Shown here: piece after piece, positions 14,312 to 20,825 of the stretch
Layout of the letters: every line of letters begins with the position of its first letter
Position numbering within the stretch: the first letter of the stretch is position 1
Assembly: GCA_947252755.1 (NCBI GenBank)
Contig: CAMXWV010000015.1
Location: 1 to 25,794 of the forward strand
Reading direction: 5' to 3'
Length of the DNA: 25,794 nucleotides
DNA from: an uncultured Dermabacter sp.
GTDB taxonomy: Bacteria; Actinomycetota; Actinomycetes; Actinomycetales; Dermabacteraceae
Translations under genes and position numbers: made by a program
The notes under the pieces: generated by a model
Seen by the model: the letters and a program-made list of their open reading frames with translations, nothing else
Told to the model about the DNA's origin: nothing
Databases searched by the model: none

Positions 14312-14761
14312 AGCACAGGACAGGCCGTCTCCGCTAGGGGTGTTGCCCACGCGGGTGCTCAACGCCGTGAGACCGCGCGGCGCGGCCACATGGGGAGGGT
14401 TGAGTTCCAGGCACGAGCGTGATGGTGATGCCGCTTCCACCAGGAGAGTCACGCGAATAGAAAAAGACCTAAAAATACAGTTGACACGCTGATGAGCATG
14501 GGCTCAGATGTTGGTGGAGAAGTGCATGGAGGGGGCGATTCATTGGCGCCGCTGGCAGAAGCTACGGCTGGCCCCGTGACCGATGGCTTGGTTCTGCGAG
14601 GCTCAGGACTCTGTGAGGCTAAGGGCAGAGTCTTGTGCACCCTCAGCAGGTCGGGCTTTTATATGCCCATCATGATGATGCCCCCCCATGCCGAGAAGCA
14701 GGAAGGCTTGTGTAATCTGACTGATCTTTCAGGTGGGCTGAAAAGAAAGGGCGCCAAAGAA
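14312..14761. other. Unassigned 450-nt leader before the low-G+C ABC exporter
   Basis: No recognisable gene. It begins as G+C-rich sequence, then turns AT-rich near 14455-14485. It contains a perfect TTGACA (14481-14486), a 7-bp inverted repeat GACTCTG/CAGAGTC (14607-14613 and 14626-14632) and a long reading frame. From ATG at 14492 that frame continues without a stop into the ABC ATPase gene. The in-frame leader peptide (90 residues) is Gly- and Met-rich and matches no domain known to me. A separate 30-codon frame starts at 14583 and has three Cys, but no RBS. Confidence 0.5.
14481..14509 (+). promoter_or_regulatory. Putative promoter of the low-G+C ABC exporter
   Basis: A consensus -35 TTGACA at 14481-14486 stands in an AT-rich patch. 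With a 17-nt spacer the -10 would be TCAGAT (14504-14509), a weak match. If this promoter is used, ATG at 14492 lies upstream of the transcript start and cannot begin the protein, which supports the downstream GTG at 14762. Confidence 0.4.
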
Positions 14762-15694
14762 GTGACTGCATTAGAGGCGAGGGGTGTCACTGTCAAGTAT
14801 GAAGGCGCTGATGACTGCGCCTTGGATGGGGCTAGCATCACACTTGAAAGCGGAAGCATTCATGGTTTGTTAGGCCGGAATGGTGCGGGAAAGTCTACTC
14901 TTATGCACTGTCTTCTCGGCTTGCAGAGGGTGGACTCGGGAATCGTGTCCCGGGCGCCTGGATTAAGAACCGGATGGTGCGCGCAAAAACTCGTCATCGA
15001 TTGGTTTCTGGGCGTAGAAGATAATGTGTTGCTTGGTGCTCGACTGAGAGGACTATGGGGAAAGTCAGCCAAACGTGCGGTTGAAGAGGCGTTGGAGTCC
15101 GTTGGACTTGAAGGCAAAGCCAGCGCGGGTCCTGAAGAACTCTCGGGTGGAGAGCAGCAGCGGCTGATGATCGCCCGTGTTCTAGCCTATGCGCCTGATA
15201 TTTACATACTGGACGAGCCCTTTGTTGGATTAGATGCGGTTGTCAAAGATAACCTCATGTCTGTCCTGAGGGAGCGGGCCCGCGGTGGGGCAAGTGTCTT
15301 GGTCAGCTCTCACGAGCTCGATGTGCTCAGTGAAGACATGAAAGATCTGACACTGCTCGATGCAGGAAAAGTAGTGTTCGGAGGAACCACGGAGGGATTT
15401 CTTCGGCAGTTTGTTCCGGAGGATACGATCAGATTCACCCTGGCCGCGCCTCCGGACCCAGCGGTGCTGAGCTTTCTTCGCAGGTTCCGTCCATCTGTGG
15501 ATGAGAACTCGGTTGAAGTACGGGTGGACTCGTCCATGAGGATCGGTGAGATGATATCTCATATCGCCACGAGGTCGGAGATTGTTGACATGTCACGCTC
15601 CCAACCAGATCTTAATGACGCTATCCGTGCCGCGTATGCAATTCAGGACAACGATACGAGAGAGGTCGAGCGGCATGGTGGCGGAGTTCATTAA
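14762..15694 (+). CDS. ABC transporter ATP-binding protein (ABC-2 exporter type), low G+C
   Basis: Predicted 310 aa from GTG at 14762, chosen because GAAAGG lies 11 nt upstream and the domain begins at once (VTALEARGVTVKYEG). The same frame is open back to ATG 14492, which would add 90 residues. Walker A is GRNGAGKST (38-46), the signature is LSGGEQQRLMIARVL from about residue 127, Walker B with its Glu is YILDEPFVGLD, and the switch His is in SSHELDV. After about residue 215 comes a C-terminal accessory domain (DTIRFTLAAPPDPAVL) like that of drug-export ATPases. Several TTA codons and lower G+C than the neighbours point to transfer. It overlaps the permease gene by 20 nt. The cargo is unknown; antibiotic or peptide export is possible. 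Confidence 0.9.
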   Translation: MTALEARGVTVKYEGADDCALDGASITLESGSIHGLLGRNGAGKSTLMHCLLGLQRVDSGIVSRAPGLRTGWCAQKLVIDWFLGVEDNVLLGARLRGLWGKSAKRAVEEALESVGLEGKASAGPEELSGGEQQRLMIARVLAYAPDIYILDEPFVGLDAVVKDNLMSVLRERARGGASVLVSSHELDVLSEDMKDLTLLDAGKVVFGGTTEGFLRQFVPEDTIRFTLAAPPDPAVLSFLRRFRPSVDENSVEVRVDSSMRIGEMISHIATRSEIVDMSRSQPDLNDAIRAAYAIQDNDTREVERHGGGVH

Positions 15695-16439
15695 GGGTGT
15701 TTGCCTGACTGCTGAGTTTGAGTTCAAAGCTGCCGGCGTGCTCAAACCGAGCGGTCTTGTGAGGCTTTTGGCGGAGCCTATTTTTTACTCAATGTTTGTG
15801 GTCACTGCTTTAGCTTCACGGGGTGGGGTAGTTCAAGGCGACCTTGCGGTTTTCTTGGGGATCGGCGTCATAGGAATTCAATGTGTTCGCATGATGATGC
15901 AGACTATTTTTCGATGGACGCTCGAAAGAAAATGGTCGTTGGGAGGTCTCAAACTCACCTCGGGCGTGTTGCGAATCAGCTACTTCATAGGCATGATGGT
16001 GGTCCCCATAGCCACCCTGATACTGCAGACGGGATGCATTGTAGGGACTGTTTTTGCGGTGACGGGATTCAGATCCACCATTCAGGTCGCTCCGCTGGTT
16101 GCGGGGGTGGTGGTGTGCGGGGCCTTCTGGGCGTCGACCGGGTGCCTGATAACTGCCGTTATCAAGTCATATAAGACACGTGATTTCGTCGTCGCCATGC
16201 TTCTCACACCCCTGATGTTCAGCGCGCCTACGCTGTACTCTCTGGAACACGCCCCTGCGCTTCTCACAGGGGTTTCGCTTTTGAATCCATTGACGTATCA
16301 ACTGGAGTTTCTGCGACACGCGGCAGTTGGCGCTTGGGATACGTCTGCCGCGAGCATTGTGATCGCCATGACGGCTGTTATGGCAATCTTTGGCTACTCG
16401 AGCACTCAGAGAATGTTGACCGTATCCCGAGAGGGATGA
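15675..16439 (+). CDS. ABC-2 type exporter permease, low G+C
   Basis: Predicted 254 aa. ATG at 15675 is preceded by GAGAGG and lies inside the end of the ATPase gene (20-nt overlap), so the two are co-translated. About six hydrophobic segments are visible, such as IFYSMFVVTALA, VFLGIGVIGIQCV, FIGMMVVPIATLILQTGCIVGTVFAV and VAPLVAGVVVCGAFWAS. LLTPLMFSAPTLYSLEHAP is the pattern of ABC-2 membrane proteins near the fifth segment. Base composition matches the ATPase (about 47-58% G+C in sampled lines). It converges on another exporter permease whose gene ends 84 nt away, with no strong terminator between them. The substrate is unknown. Confidence 0.87.
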   Translation: MVAEFIKGVCLTAEFEFKAAGVLKPSGLVRLLAEPIFYSMFVVTALASRGGVVQGDLAVFLGIGVIGIQCVRMMMQTIFRWTLERKWSLGGLKLTSGVLRISYFIGMMVVPIATLILQTGCIVGTVFAVTGFRSTIQVAPLVAGVVVCGAFWASTGCLITAVIKSYKTRDFVVAMLLTPLMFSAPTLYSLEHAPALLTGVSLLNPLTYQLEFLRHAAVGAWDTSAASIVIAMTAVMAIFGYSSTQRMLTVSREG

Positions 16440-16522
16440 GTTCGAAATCAGGCGTTCAGGCAGGTTGTGTGGATTCTGCCAACGGGGGAGTCTGGAAACT
16501 CGATCCACTCCTCCCTGCCCTG

Positions 16523-17296
16523 TCACTTCCTTCGCATCAGGGCCAGCAGTGTCAGCCCGACCCCCGCCACCGTCCAGGCGGTGAGCACCAGCAGGGCTTG
16601 TCTGTCGGCGGAGTAGGTGCTGGAGATCAACCCAGCGCGGATCACGTCCCCGGCGGGCATGACCGGCAGCACCTCATGCACCCCGGCGTACCAGTCGGGC
16701 AGTCGCTCCACGGGGAATGTCACGGGTGAGAACATGAGCACGAAGAACACCATCACCTGGCTGAGGACCTGGGCCAGCATGGCCGGCAGGGTCACGGCGA
16801 TTGCGTAGCCCACAGCGGTGGCCATCACAGTCACCAGCAGCACTCCGGCAATCAGCAGCGGCCAGTCCAAGGAGAATTTCACGTCAAACCGCCACCAGGC
16901 GGCCAGAACGGCGACCACCACGCTGGGCAGGGCCACGAGGACCCAGAGGGTGAGGTCGGCCAGGAACAGCACCGGACGCGGCACCGGCTGGGCGCGCAGG
17001 TAGGTCAGGGTCCCGTTGGTGCGGGCGGCGGACACACCTTGCGGCACGATCACCAGTCCCAGAGTGAGCAGCAGCACGGTGGGGGTGCCTGTGGACAGGA
17101 AGGTGGCGGAGGCGGTGTCCCCCTCGTTGAGCAGGAACCCGAAGCCGACGACGATGCCGCCGGCCAGCAGCACCTGGATTACGGCGACCAGCGGGATCAT
17201 CGGCCCCAGTTGCGCCAGTTGCCAGCGCAGCAGGGTGAGGTAGGCGGTGAATGCCCCGGCGGACGGAGCTGCGGCGGGTGTGGTGGACTCAGACAA
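16523..17296 (-). CDS. ABC-2 type exporter permease (TetR-linked pair)
   Basis: Predicted 257 aa from TTG at 17296, preceded by AAGGAAG at 6 nt spacing and overlapping the stop of the ATPase gene by 8 nt; the frame is open to 17386 without sense. Six hydrophobic segments are visible: MIPLVAVIQVLLAGGIVVGFGF, TPTVLLLTLGLVIVPQG, LWVLVALPSVVVAVLAAWW, LLIAGVLLVTVMATAVGYA, VMVFFVLMFSPVTFPVE and the C-terminal ALLVLTAWTVAGVGLTLLAL. The FSPVTFPVERLPDW loop is typical of ABC-2 drug exporters. It works with the ATPase upstream. Drug or lipid export is likely, but the substrate is not known. Confidence 0.9.
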   Translation of the reverse strand: MSESTTPAAAPSAGAFTAYLTLLRWQLAQLGPMIPLVAVIQVLLAGGIVVGFGFLLNEGDTASATFLSTGTPTVLLLTLGLVIVPQGVSAARTNGTLTYLRAQPVPRPVLFLADLTLWVLVALPSVVVAVLAAWWRFDVKFSLDWPLLIAGVLLVTVMATAVGYAIAVTLPAMLAQVLSQVMVFFVLMFSPVTFPVERLPDWYAGVHEVLPVMPAGDVIRAGLISSTYSADRQALLVLTAWTVAGVGLTLLALMRRK

Positions 17297-18335
17297 TGGT
17301 TTCTTCCTTCGGTGCGGTGAGGGCAAGGTAGGCGTCCTCGAGGCTGGCTGGGCCGAGGGTGTAGTCCTCGATGACCCCGGCGGCACGCTGGTCGGTGGAC
17401 CAGGCGACGGCGTCTCCGGCTCGGCCCGTGGGGAGGGTGAGGATCAGGCGACGGCCGACGGTGACGCTGCGCTGCACCCCGAGCTGATCTGGGATGTGCG
17501 GCCCCACCGTCTCCCGACAGTGCCCAGCGGCAGCGTCGGCGGGAGCAGACTCGGGTTCGCCGGGCAGGCGGAGGGTGAGACGCAGTGTGTCGTCGGCGCC
17601 ACCCGCACGACCGGCGCCCTCAGCATCGATTGCAGCCGTCCCGGCAAGACCCTGGGCGCGCAGCTGGGCAGGGCTGCCGGAGGCAACCACGCGACCGCGG
17701 TCTAAGACGGTGAGCTCGTCCACCATGGATTCGGCCTCGTTGACGTTGTGGGTGACCACCAGGATGGCGGCTCCGTCATCGTCGGCGCGACGCCGCAGTG
17801 CGGACCAGAGCAGGCGGCGGCGTGCGGCATCCACGTCATTGGTGGGTTCATCCAACACCAGCAGAGGCACCGGAGCGGCCAGAACCATGGCCAGGGAAGT
17901 GAGCCGGCGCACGCCGCCGGAGAGGCCGCCGCCCTCGGGGCGAGCGGCGCGGTCCGCCCAGGGGCCGAGGTCCAGCTCCTCGAGGAGCCGCGCGGAAGCG
18001 GCCCGGGAGTCGCGGGCGCTCAGCCCGCGCAGTCGGGCGGCCAGGGTGATGGCCAGGCGCGGGGTGAGACCGTCAAGAGAAGCGGTGGATTGGGTCTGCA
18101 GAGCCACCGCACGGCGAGCGAGTGAGGGGCGGCGGATGGCGTCCACACCGGCCACGTGCAGGGAGCCGGCGTCCGGGCGGAGCAGTCCGACGATCTGGGA
18201 GACGAGCGTGGTCTTGCCGGCCCCGTTGTGGCCGAGCAGGCCGGAGAGCTGGCCGGCGCCGACCTGAAGGGAGATGGAGTCGTTGGCGGTGACGGTGCCG
18301 AAGCGGCGGGTGAGTTGGTGGATGTCGAGGACCAT
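17289..18335 (-). CDS. ABC transporter ATP-binding protein (drug-export type)
   Basis: Predicted 348 aa. ATG at 18335 is preceded by GGAAGG at 6-7 nt spacing; the frame is open to 18368, but that would lie in the promoter. Walker A is GHNGAGKTT, the signature LSGGVRRL, Walker B LLVLDEPTND, and the switch His is in VVTHNVNEAE. The signature is followed by Arg-Arg instead of the commoner Gln-Arg. After about residue 215 comes a long C-terminal domain ending APKEETIV. Sampled lines are extremely G+C-rich (up to about 80%), in sharp contrast with the exporter next door. It is divergent from the TetR gene, its likely repressor. Confidence 0.92.
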   Translation of the reverse strand: MVLDIHQLTRRFGTVTANDSISLQVGAGQLSGLLGHNGAGKTTLVSQIVGLLRPDAGSLHVAGVDAIRRPSLARRAVALQTQSTASLDGLTPRLAITLAARLRGLSARDSRAASARLLEELDLGPWADRAARPEGGGLSGGVRRLTSLAMVLAAPVPLLVLDEPTNDVDAARRRLLWSALRRRADDDGAAILVVTHNVNEAESMVDELTVLDRGRVVASGSPAQLRAQGLAGTAAIDAEGAGRAGGADDTLRLTLRLPGEPESAPADAAAGHCRETVGPHIPDQLGVQRSVTVGRRLILTLPTGRAGDAVAWSTDQRAAGVIEDYTLGPASLEDAYLALTAPKEETIV

Positions 18336-18372
18336 GGATCCCTTCCGAGTACCGTAGGTATCTGGCATTCCA

Positions 18373-18402
18373 AAGGTACTCTAGATACTGCTAGTACGTC
18401 AA
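18373..18402 (-). promoter_or_regulatory. Promoter of the G+C-rich ABC exporter with a candidate TetR operator
   Basis: On the minus strand, -35 TTGACG (18402-18397) and -10 TACCTT (18378-18373) are 18 nt apart. An inverted repeat GTACT...AGTAC (18376-18380 and 18393-18397, 12-nt spacer) fills the space between them. That is a good position for repression by the divergent TetR protein, though binding is inferred only. Confidence 0.5.
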
Positions 18403-18488
18403 CGGTGGGAGGCGCCAGCGGGCATCGGACGGGAAGAGGACGTCGTCGCGCTTCTGCCCGGCGAACAAGCCGGATATCGTGGGTGTCC

Positions 18489-19280
18489 ATGACAGGCTTG
18501 CCCCCTCCTCTCTCCCGCCGGGATATGCAGCGCATGACGCGTGAGCGCCTGGTGCTCACCGCGCGCGTCGCGTTCGCCCGGGAGGGTTACCACGGGGCGC
18601 GGCTGGACCGGATCGCGAAGGAGGCCGGGTTCTCCAAGGGTGCGGTGTACTCCAACTTCGCCAACAAGGCCGAGCTGTTCCTGGCCGTGCTGGATGCCAA
18701 CATCGACGCCTTGCTGACGGATCCGGTAGGAGAAGAGCCGCCGTTGACGGCGTTCATGGAGGACGCCGCCAGCGGCGAGGGTGCCGCGGGGGTGACGCCG
18801 GAGGAGATTCAGCAGGCGGTGCGCGGAATGGGCCTAGCCACCCTGGAGTTCGTGGCGTATGCGGCGCGGAATCCGGAATTGGCCGCGCAGTGTGCAGTGC
18901 GGATCGACCGGGCGGTGGGGGTCTACGCGCAGGCGGCCGAGGATCTCGGGCTCGAGGTGGACGGGCTGAGCACCCAGGAGCTTGGCGGACTGTTCATGGC
19001 CCTGGACAACGGGGCCGCTGTGCTGACGCTGGCCGGCTCCACGCAGCTGTCCGACGAGGCGGTGGACCGCGGCATAGCCCTGTTGGCCGGATCGTCATGG
19101 GCCACCCCGAGGGTGGGAGCTGAGGATGCACGGACTGGTGGTGCTGGTGAGAAGGAGCGTCCTGAAAGCGCGACCCCGGACGGTGCCCACGAGGCCCTCA
19201 GCGCCGAGATGCGCGAGACCCTGCGTCAGGCTTTGGGGCAGCGGTTGCGCCGGGCAATGCCGAAGCCGACCGCTGACTGA
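18489..19280 (+). CDS. TetR/AcrR-family transcriptional regulator
   Basis: Predicted 263 aa from ATG at 18489; no clear RBS precedes it, and ATG at 18525 (MQRMTRERLV) is an alternative start just before the domain. The helix-turn-helix lies at residues 39-58 (LDRIAKEAGFSKGAVYSNFANKAELF), a classic TetR signature. The ligand-binding region is about 75-210 and contains an acidic stretch. The C-terminal 50 residues are a charged extension. It is divergent from the ABC exporter pair and probably represses it, with the exported compound or its mimic as inducer. This is the usual drug-efflux arrangement; the ligand is unknown. Confidence 0.9.
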   Translation: MTGLPPPLSRRDMQRMTRERLVLTARVAFAREGYHGARLDRIAKEAGFSKGAVYSNFANKAELFLAVLDANIDALLTDPVGEEPPLTAFMEDAASGEGAAGVTPEEIQQAVRGMGLATLEFVAYAARNPELAAQCAVRIDRAVGVYAQAAEDLGLEVDGLSTQELGGLFMALDNGAAVLTLAGSTQLSDEAVDRGIALLAGSSWATPRVGAEDARTGGAGEKERPESATPDGAHEALSAEMRETLRQALGQRLRRAMPKPTAD

Positions 19281-19500
19281 TCCGAGACGAGCTCGCGTTC
19301 CCAACAGAACAGACATGCCCTCGTGGGCGGCCCGTCAGCGGGTCCTGGCTAGCGCCCCGAGTGAGTCGAGAGGGGCGCGAGCCGCCCCGCGCGTGCCTGT
19401 CTGTCTGCGGCCAGGAGGCCCGCCTAGGATGGGAGAGCCTGCGGCGCCGCCATGACGGCTGGCAGCGCGCCGCCCCGCTGACACTGAAAGGACGCCCCCT
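19281..19500 (+). promoter_or_regulatory. Upstream region of nrdF
   Basis: In 220 nt there is a TAGGAT -10-like element at about 19424 with no clear -35, and AAAGGA about 9 nt before the GTG start. No NrdR-box or DnaA-box pattern was found by eye, unlike in the nrdHIE upstream region. G+C-rich imperfect hairpins are present but no strong terminator. Confidence 0.4.
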
Positions 19501-20472
19501 GTGAGCACCGACCACAGCGCAGAGCTCATCGAAGCGATCAACTGGAACGCCATTGAGGACCCGAAGGACGTGGAGATCTGGGAACGCCTCGTGGGCAACT
19601 TTTGGCTGCCCGAAAAGGTTCCGGTCTCCAATGACATGCAGTCCTGGCACGGCCTGACCGACGAGCAGCAGCTGCTGACGATCCGCGTGTTCACCGGCCT
19701 CACCCTGCTGGACACCATTCAGGGCACCCTGGGCGCGGTCTCCCTCATTCCCGACGCCGCCACCCCGCACGAAGAAGCCGTGTACACGAACATTGCGTTC
19801 ATGGAGAGCGTGCACGCGAAGTCCTACAGCTCGATCTTCTCCACCCTCTGCTCCACCGAGCAGATCAATGAGACGTTCCGCTGGGGCAAGAACAACCCCT
19901 ACCTGCAGAAGAAGGCGCGCGTCATCACGGACCTCTATATGGGGGATGATCCGGATAAGCGCAAGGTGGCGTCCACCCTGCTGGAGTCCTTCATGTTCTA
20001 CTCGGGCTTCTGGCTGCCGATCTTCTGGTCCAGCCGCGGCGAGCTCACGAACACCGCGGATCTGATCCGCCTGATCATCCGCGATGAGGCCGTGCACGGC
20101 TACTACATCGGCTACAAGTACCAGAAGTCAATGGAGAAGCAGAGCCCTGAGCGCCGCCAGGAGATGAAGGAGTTCACCTACGATCTTCTGCTCGAGCTGT
20201 ATGAGAACGAAGAGTCCTACACCGAAGAGCTCTACGACCCGGTGGGCTGGACGGAGGACGTCAAGGCATTCCTACGCTACAACGCGAACAAGGCGTTGAT
20301 GAACCTGGGTTACGAGGCGCTGTTCCCGGCTGATCAGACCGAGGTCAACCCGGCTGTTCTCGCCTCGCTCTCCCCGGGCGCAGATGAGAACCATGACTTC
20401 TTCTCCGGCTCCGGCTCCTCCTATGTGATCGGCAAGGCCGAAGAGACCGAGGATGACGACTGGGACTTCTGA
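19501..20472 (+). CDS. nrdF: Class Ib ribonucleoside-diphosphate reductase, beta subunit
   Basis: Predicted 323 aa with a GTG start, AAAGGA about 9 nt upstream. NrdF carries the dimetal-tyrosyl cofactor that starts catalysis in NrdE. All ligands can be assigned by a constant +4 offset from Salmonella NrdF: Asp71, Glu102, His105, Glu162, Glu196 and His199, with the radical Tyr109 in MESVHAKSYS. The C-terminal tail (EETEDDDWDF) is the acidic peptide that docks on NrdE. The gene is complete and not degraded. It sits downstream of TetR on the same strand and is ended by a strong hairpin. It is detached from nrdHIE by about 9.5 kb. Confidence 0.97.
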   Translation: MSTDHSAELIEAINWNAIEDPKDVEIWERLVGNFWLPEKVPVSNDMQSWHGLTDEQQLLTIRVFTGLTLLDTIQGTLGAVSLIPDAATPHEEAVYTNIAFMESVHAKSYSSIFSTLCSTEQINETFRWGKNNPYLQKKARVITDLYMGDDPDKRKVASTLLESFMFYSGFWLPIFWSSRGELTNTADLIRLIIRDEAVHGYYIGYKYQKSMEKQSPERRQEMKEFTYDLLLELYENEESYTEELYDPVGWTEDVKAFLRYNANKALMNLGYEALFPADQTEVNPAVLASLSPGADENHDFFSGSGSSYVIGKAEETEDDDWDF

Positions 20473-20507
20473 TCCCTGTCCCCGCTGCTCGCGGCTGAGC
20501 AGCAGCC

Positions 20508-20552
20508 CAGCACAGCCCCTGCCCCCGCTCGCGGACGGCAGGGGCTGTGCTG
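20508..20552. terminator. Terminator after nrdF
   Basis: Arms 20508-20523 and 20537-20552 are complementary over 16 bp with a 13-nt loop, 36 nt after the nrdF stop. Confidence 0.85.
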
Positions 20553-20825
20553 TGCCCACTGAGACCGGCGGCTCCTGAACACCGGCACCCCCTGAGTTGC
20601 TGCTGTGTGAACTCCGCCGCCTGGGCGGAGATGCGTCGACAAGTGAGACGTGTGATGTGGATAACGCTAGGGGCGAAAGGCCTGGTCGCAGGACTTCTGA
20701 GAAAAAGTTCCTGAAAACGCTTGAGTCGTTGCTAAGCCGACTGTAGCGTTGCTCACTAAGCAACTCATGTGACGCCTCCCACGTAGTGGTCCGTCACGTG
20801 AGGCCCTAACTGAAAGGCATGAGCA
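20553..20825. other. Intergenic region before hyuAB with a DnaA box and inverted repeats
   Basis: No gene is seen in these 273 nt. They hold a perfect DnaA consensus in reverse orientation (TGTGGATAA, 20656-20664) and an inverted repeat GTTGCT-N5-AGCAAC (20748-20764), with a further GTTGCTAAG at 20728-20736. GTGACG...CGTCAC arms lie near 20770-20797. The repeats close to the hyuAB start are candidate sites for an unknown regulator. AAAGG precedes the ATG by 8 nt. Confidence 0.5.

Noticed and set aside
14583..14675. 30-codon Cys-containing frame as a lanthipeptide or other RiPP precursor
   Set aside because: No RBS, no recognisable leader motif and no modification enzyme nearby; noted only as a possibility in the leader finding.
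16440..16522. Terminator between the two converging exporter genes
   Set aside because: Only short imperfect repeats (GGCAG/CTGCC) were found, too weak to call.
9979..19500. Integrative element or transposon between nrdE and nrdF
   Set aside because: No integrase, transposase, terminal repeat or target duplication was seen; only mosaic composition supports transfer.
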